From Clostridiales bacterium (GTDB lineage Bacteria > Bacillota > Clostridia > Oscillospirales > Oscillospiraceae): 61,372 bases of DNA. A model generated the notes under the pieces. The model was not told the DNA's origin and ran no database searches. It was given only the letters and a program-made list of their open reading frames with translations. Shown here piece by piece: positions 57,709 to 61,372 of this stretch. Position numbers and translations under genes: made by a program. Each line of letters opens with the position of its first letter. Position 1 is the stretch's first letter. The stretch is from assembly GCA_019423635.1 (NCBI GenBank), contig JAHZBA010000015.1, forward strand, positions 1-61,372, given 5' to 3'.

Positions 57709-59436
57709 TCACTTCTTCAGTCCGGCCACCCATTGGGCGTACTTTGTGAGGTTTGCCCTGGCATCCGCGGCGTCCTTGCCCTGGGTCAGAACGTAGACCT
57801 TGATCTTGGGCTCCGTGCCGGAAGGACGGACAATCACCGAGGTGCCGTCCGCCATCTCAAAGCGCAGCACGTTGGAGCCGCTGAGCTCCATGGTGCTCTT
57901 CACGCCGCTCACGCAGTCCGTGACGGAGCCGTCCTGATAATCCTTGAAGGCGGCGGTTTTCACACCGGAGAGCTCTGCCGGGGGATTCTCCCGCAGCTGT
58001 CTCATCAGCTCCGCCATGTCCTTCAGCCCGTCCAGGCCGGGCATCACCAGGTTGTGGGTCTGCTCGGCATAGTAGCCGTACTTCTCATAGAGGCCTTCCA
58101 GGGCGTCCGCCAGGGTCAGGCCCTGGTTGGCATACCAGGCGGCCATCTCCGTCAGAACCAGAGAGGCGGTGACGGCGTCCTTGTCCCGGACGAAGGAGCC
58201 CAGCATGTAGCCGTAGGATTCCTCATAGGACATGATGACATTCCCCTCGCCGCTGGATTCCAGCTGATCCTTTTTCTGGGCCAGGAATTTGAAGCCGGTG
58301 AAGGTGTCAAAGCACTGGAGGCCGTTGACCTCCGCCACCTTCCGGGCCATCTCCGTGGTGACGATGGTCTTGAGAGCCGTGGCCTTTTCCGGCAGCGTTC
58401 CGGCGCGCTTCATGGCGCCGATCAGATAGTCCAGCAGCAGCACGCCGGTCTGATTGCCGGTGAGGACCTGGAAGCTGCCGTCTTTGGTCCGGACCATGAT
58501 GCCCACCCGGTCGGCGTCGGGGTCGGAGCCCAGAATGAAGTCTGCGTTGTTGGCCTTGGCCAGCTCCACCGCCAGGGCAAAACCCTCAGGGTTCTCCGGG
58601 TTGGGGGAGACCACCGTGGGGAAGTCCCCGTCAATGACCATCTGCTCCGGCACGCAGATCACATGCTTCATGCCAAGGCGCTTCAGGGCCTCCGGGATCA
58701 GCTTGTGGCCGGTGCCGTGGAAGGGGGTGTAGACCATCTTGAACTGGTCCGCCACCTTGGCCACCGTCTCCTTGTCGTTGACCTGGGCCATAACGTGGGA
58801 GAGGAACTTCTCGTCGGTCTCGCTGCCCAGAACCTCAATTTTCCCCGTTTTGACGCCCTCGTCATAGGGAAGGACCTTCACGTCGTGGAAGAGGTCGATC
58901 TCGCTGAGGCGCTTGGCCACGGCGTCGGCGTGCTGAGGCGGCAGCTGGGCGCCGTCCTCCCAGTAGACCTTATATCCGTTGTACTCCTTGGGGTTATGGC
59001 TGGCGGTGACGTTGATGCCCGCCTGGCAGTGATACTCCCGGACGGCAAAGCTCAGCTCCGGGGTGGGCCGCAGGGACTCGAAGATCCGGACATGGATGCC
59101 GTTGGCGGCGCAGACCTCCGCCGCGGCACGGGCAAACTCCATGGAGTGGTTGCGACAGTCCATGCAGATGGCCACGCCCCGGCGCTTGCCCTCCTCGCCC
59201 TCGGCGGCGATGATGTCGGCAAAGCCCTGGGTCGCCCAGCGGATCACGTGGATGTTCATATTATGGAGTCCTACGCACATGGTGCCCCGGAGGCCCGCGG
59301 TGCCGAATTCCAGGGGGCCGTAGAACCGGCCCTCGATTTCCTTGGGGTCATCCCTGATGGCCTCCAGCTCCGCGTGCTCCGCCGCGGACAGGGCGGGGCT
59401 TGCCAGCCACTTCTCGTACTCTTTTCTGAAATCCAT
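57709..59436 (-). CDS. Phosphoglucomutase/phosphomannomutase
   Basis: This 575-residue alpha-D-phosphohexomutase has its catalytic Ser146 in TASHNPKEYNG, the magnesium loop GSDPDADRVG, the sugar-binding SYEESYGYML and the phosphate-binding RPSGTEPKIKVY near its end. Length and pattern match the long PgcA-type. Start ATG 59436 follows GGGAGGAATGGGT; ATG 59478 upstream lacks a site. It interconverts glucose-6-phosphate and glucose-1-phosphate for cell-wall or lipid sugar synthesis. Confidence 0.93.
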   Translation of the reverse strand: MDFRKEYEKWLASPALSAAEHAELEAIRDDPKEIEGRFYGPLEFGTAGLRGTMCVGLHNMNIHVIRWATQGFADIIAAEGEEGKRRGVAICMDCRNHSMEFARAAAEVCAANGIHVRIFESLRPTPELSFAVREYHCQAGINVTASHNPKEYNGYKVYWEDGAQLPPQHADAVAKRLSEIDLFHDVKVLPYDEGVKTGKIEVLGSETDEKFLSHVMAQVNDKETVAKVADQFKMVYTPFHGTGHKLIPEALKRLGMKHVICVPEQMVIDGDFPTVVSPNPENPEGFALAVELAKANNADFILGSDPDADRVGIMVRTKDGSFQVLTGNQTGVLLLDYLIGAMKRAGTLPEKATALKTIVTTEMARKVAEVNGLQCFDTFTGFKFLAQKKDQLESSGEGNVIMSYEESYGYMLGSFVRDKDAVTASLVLTEMAAWYANQGLTLADALEGLYEKYGYYAEQTHNLVMPGLDGLKDMAELMRQLRENPPAELSGVKTAAFKDYQDGSVTDCVSGVKSTMELSGSNVLRFEMADGTSVIVRPSGTEPKIKVYVLTQGKDAADARANLTKYAQWVAGLKK

Positions 59437-59489
59437 ACCCATTCCTCCCATGAAATGATTGATAAAGGTTTCGTCCACCTTATTTCGAC

Positions 59490-59972
59490 TTACTTATGGT
59501 ACCGGGTTCCCCCGTTGATCTGATAGGCCCGGTAAATCTGCTCCAGCAGCATCACCCGGGCCAGATGGTGGGGAAAGGTCATGGGCGACATGGACAGCTG
59601 CACCCATGCCTCCGCCTTGATGGAGCCGTGCAGCCCGTGGGACCCGCCGATCAGAAACACCAGCTGCTTCTCCCCCCGGTTGGACCAGGCGGCGATCAGC
59701 TGCGCCAGCTCCTCACTGGACCGCATCCGCCCCTCCACGCAGAGGGCAATCAAGCTGGAAGACGGCGGCAGCTTGCCCCGGATCGCCTCCGCCTCCTTCC
59801 AAAGCGCCGCCTCGATCTGGGCGGGGGAGGGGTCCTCCGGCAGCCGCTCCTCCGGCAGCTCTGCAATGGTCAGACGGCAGTACCGGCTGAGCCGCTTGAC
59901 ATACTCCGCCGCGGCGTCGGCATAGAACTTCTCCTTCAATTTCCCCACACACAGCAGCGTTATCTTCTGCAT
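59490..59972 (-). CDS. rlmH: 23S rRNA pseudouridine-1915 N3-methyltransferase
   Basis: This 160-residue SPOUT methyltransferase starts MQKITLLCVGKLKEKFYADA. It has the C-terminal knot residues LVFLIGGSHGL, MSPMTFPHHLARVMLLEQIY and YRAYQINGGTRYHK. RlmH methylates the pseudouridine at position 1915 of the large ribosomal RNA. Its start overlaps the WalJ-like gene by 13 bases, so they are coupled. Confidence 0.96.
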   Translation of the reverse strand: MQKITLLCVGKLKEKFYADAAAEYVKRLSRYCRLTIAELPEERLPEDPSPAQIEAALWKEAEAIRGKLPPSSSLIALCVEGRMRSSEELAQLIAAWSNRGEKQLVFLIGGSHGLHGSIKAEAWVQLSMSPMTFPHHLARVMLLEQIYRAYQINGGTRYHK

Positions 59973-60754
59973 ACACGCCTCCCGGCGACAAGATGGGCCT
60001 CACTCAGGGTCTCCCGCGGGGCAGCGGACAGCGCCGGATACAGCCCCGCCGCCGAGAGGGCGGTCTCCACGGCCTGCAGAGCCATGGCGGGCGTGTTGTT
60101 CTCCCGGCTCAGATGGGCCAGGATCACCTCCGCCGCGCCGTGCTCTGCCAGCGTGACGGCAAACCGGGCGGCGTCCTCGTTGCTGAGGTGTCCCCCGGGT
60201 CCCAGAATCCGCCGCTTCAGATAGTAGGGGTAGGGCCCGCTTTTCAGCGTCTCCACATCGTGGTTGGCCTCCAGCACCGCAAGATCCACGCCCGGCAGAA
60301 TTTCGGCCGCCTCCTCGGTGACATAGCCAGTGTCTGTCATTACGCCAATAGCGCCGCCGGGACCGTCCAGGCGAAAGCCGCAGGCCCCTGGCGCGTCGTG
60401 GGCCGTGGGGAAGGCGGTGACGGTGAACTCACCTATGGGGGTGGGCCGGCACAGGGGCAGTGCCTCCAGCCGCCCCGCAAAGCCCCGGTACTCCAGCTCC
60501 CGGCAGGTCTCAGCCGAGGCCAGAACGGGACAGGCGGTGTGCTTGAACAGCGTCTGGAGTCCGGCGATGTGGTCTGTGTGGGTGTGAGTGATGAGAATAG
60601 CGGCCAAGGACTCTGGTGCGGCATTTACATGCCGCAGTCCGACGGTGATCCGGCGGCAGGAGATACCGGCGTCCACCAGCAGTCGGGTGTCCCCGCCGGA
60701 GACCGTCAGCGCGTTCCCGGAGGAACCGCTGGCCAGGGTATGTAAGGTGATCAA
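59960..60754 (-). CDS. WalJ/YycJ-like metallo-beta-lactamase-fold hydrolase
   Basis: This 264-residue MBL-fold protein has the zinc motif THTHTDHIAG (HxHxDH), the later His-containing PTAHDAPGACGF and the Asp in TDTGYVTEEA. The end HLSRENNTP supplies the last His. It fits the YycJ/WalJ group, DNases near rlmH in Firmicutes, with a possible link to cell-wall coordination and DNA repair. It precedes rlmH in the same operon, in the standard Clostridial order. Confidence 0.86.
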   Translation of the reverse strand: MITLHTLASGSSGNALTVSGGDTRLLVDAGISCRRITVGLRHVNAAPESLAAILITHTHTDHIAGLQTLFKHTACPVLASAETCRELEYRGFAGRLEALPLCRPTPIGEFTVTAFPTAHDAPGACGFRLDGPGGAIGVMTDTGYVTEEAAEILPGVDLAVLEANHDVETLKSGPYPYYLKRRILGPGGHLSNEDAARFAVTLAEHGAAEVILAHLSRENNTPAMALQAVETALSAAGLYPALSAAPRETLSEAHLVAGRRVCRR

Positions 60755-60775
60755 AGTGGATTCCTCCGGATTGAG

Positions 60776-60812
60776 AAGCGTCCGCGGGAGACAGAAGGCT
60801 CCGCGGACGCTT
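60776..60812 (-). terminator. Stem-loop after murA
   Basis: AAGCGTCCGCGG pairs with CCGCGGACGCTT across a 13-base loop. The T stretch on the minus strand is short, so termination may be weak and murA may partly run into the WalJ-like gene. Confidence 0.6.
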
Positions 60813-60835
60813 TGCGTCGATGTGCGGCGGAAGCG

Positions 60836-61372
60836 TCAGCCCACCTGTGCTTTCAGGTCCAGCTCCGGCTCCTCCACCGATTGAATGTCCGCGCCCAGGC
60901 AGCGGAGCTTGCAGATGATATCCTCATAGCCCCGCTCGATGTATTGCACCTGGGTGATTTCACTGCGGCCCACAGCCGCCAGGGCGGCAATGACCAGAGC
61001 GGCGCCGGCCCGCAGGTCGCTGGCCTGAATGGGGGCTCCGGTAAGATGATCCACGCCCTCCACCACAGCGGTCTTGTCGTCCACCTGGATTTTGGCGCCC
61101 ATGCGCCGCAGCTCCTCCACATAGCGGTAGCGGCTGCTCCAGACGCTCTCTGTCACCAGGGATGTGCCCTGGGCCAGGGAGAGAACCGTGGTGATCTGGG
61201 GCTGCATATCCGTGGGGAAGCCGGGATAGGGCAGGGTCTTGACATTGGTGCGCTGGAGAGGGCCGCTGCGGCGGACCAGAAGCGTGTCCTCGTTCTCCTC
61301 CACCTCCACGCCCATCTCCACCAGCTTGGCGGTGATGCAGTCCATGTGCTTGGGGATGATGTTCTTCACCAG
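60836..61372 (-). CDS. murA: UDP-GlcNAc 1-carboxyvinyltransferase (partial, 5' end off window)
   Basis: The visible 178 codons are the C-terminal part of MurA, the first enzyme of peptidoglycan precursor synthesis, which adds enolpyruvyl from PEP to UDP-GlcNAc. Matching elements are LPYPGFPTDMQPQITTVLSL, TESVWSSRYRYVEELRRMGA and SDLRAGAALVIAAL with the conserved RAG, followed by IERGYEDI. The gene starts beyond 61372, so the PEP-binding Cys region is not seen. Confidence 0.95.
   Translation of the reverse strand: MVKNIIPKHMDCITAKLVEMGVEVEENEDTLLVRRSGPLQRTNVKTLPYPGFPTDMQPQITTVLSLAQGTSLVTESVWSSRYRYVEELRRMGAKIQVDDKTAVVEGVDHLTGAPIQASDLRAGAALVIAALAAVGRSEITQVQYIERGYEDIICKLRCLGADIQSVEEPELDLKAQVG

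Overview
The window looks like a high-GC, spore-forming, anaerobic gut Clostridium of the Oscillospiraceae type. The evidence is Clostridial ICE genes, sporulation and germination genes (SpoIVFA/SpoIVFB-like pair, CwlJ/GerQ pair), a CoA-transferase of the butyryl/4-hydroxybutyrate type, and strong Shine-Dalgarno sites throughout. This is inferred from gene content; no rRNA is present to confirm it.

Bases 1-10.5 kb are one end of a Tn1549-like integrative conjugative element, all on the minus strand: initiator-like HTH protein, DUF5348, PcfB, VirD4 coupling ATPase, Maff2, VirB6-like channel protein, C5 DNA methyltransferase, PrgI and VirB4. VirB4 is cut just before its Walker A motif. From there leftwards lie a TnpW-like small gene, a large serine recombinase and a partial DUF3847 gene, which look like the end of a second, nested mobilisable element. 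The break carries an inverted repeat centred exactly on a GA dinucleotide.

From 10.5 to 15.9 kb there are 3-methyladenine glycosylase, a Cdd1-like protein, an AraC regulator, an NTF2-fold protein, an MFS transporter and a MATE transporter. From 16 to 34.5 kb lies the most unusual part. It holds two COG2159-type amidohydrolases, a MalT/LuxR-type regulator, a fumarate-reductase-like flavoprotein, a second AraC paralog, two equal-length YtcJ-type amidohydrolases, an iron alcohol dehydrogenase, a CoA-acylating aldehyde dehydrogenase, an OFA-type MFS carrier, a CoA-transferase and an Old-Yellow-Enzyme/2,4-dienoyl-CoA-reductase-like flavoprotein. Seven copies of a TTGTAWAAAACGG-like motif sit upstream of genes in 12.5-30.7 kb, including two perfect inverted pairs. 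They suggest one AraC-controlled regulon for an undescribed reductive catabolic pathway ending in CoA esters.

From 34.5 to 39.6 kb are tRNA-Pro(CGG), the SpoIVFA/FB-like pair, D-serine dehydratase and an M20 peptidase. From 40 to 48.4 kb are an XRE-cupin regulator, ribokinase and an operon with a good sigma-A promoter: nucleoside hydrolase, CUT1-type ABC importer, uridine phosphorylase, histidine phosphatase and a YesL-like protein. This looks like nucleoside uptake and salvage. From 48.5 to 61.4 kb are housekeeping genes: DUF1273, FMN riboswitch with ribU, dinB, 5-formyl-THF cyclo-ligase, PadR with DUF2812, TSCPD protein, a GT4 glycosyltransferase, cwlJ, gerQ, a NifX-like protein, phosphohexomutase, rlmH, a WalJ-like hydrolase and the 3' part of murA. 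Short GC-rich stem-loops recur between genes here.
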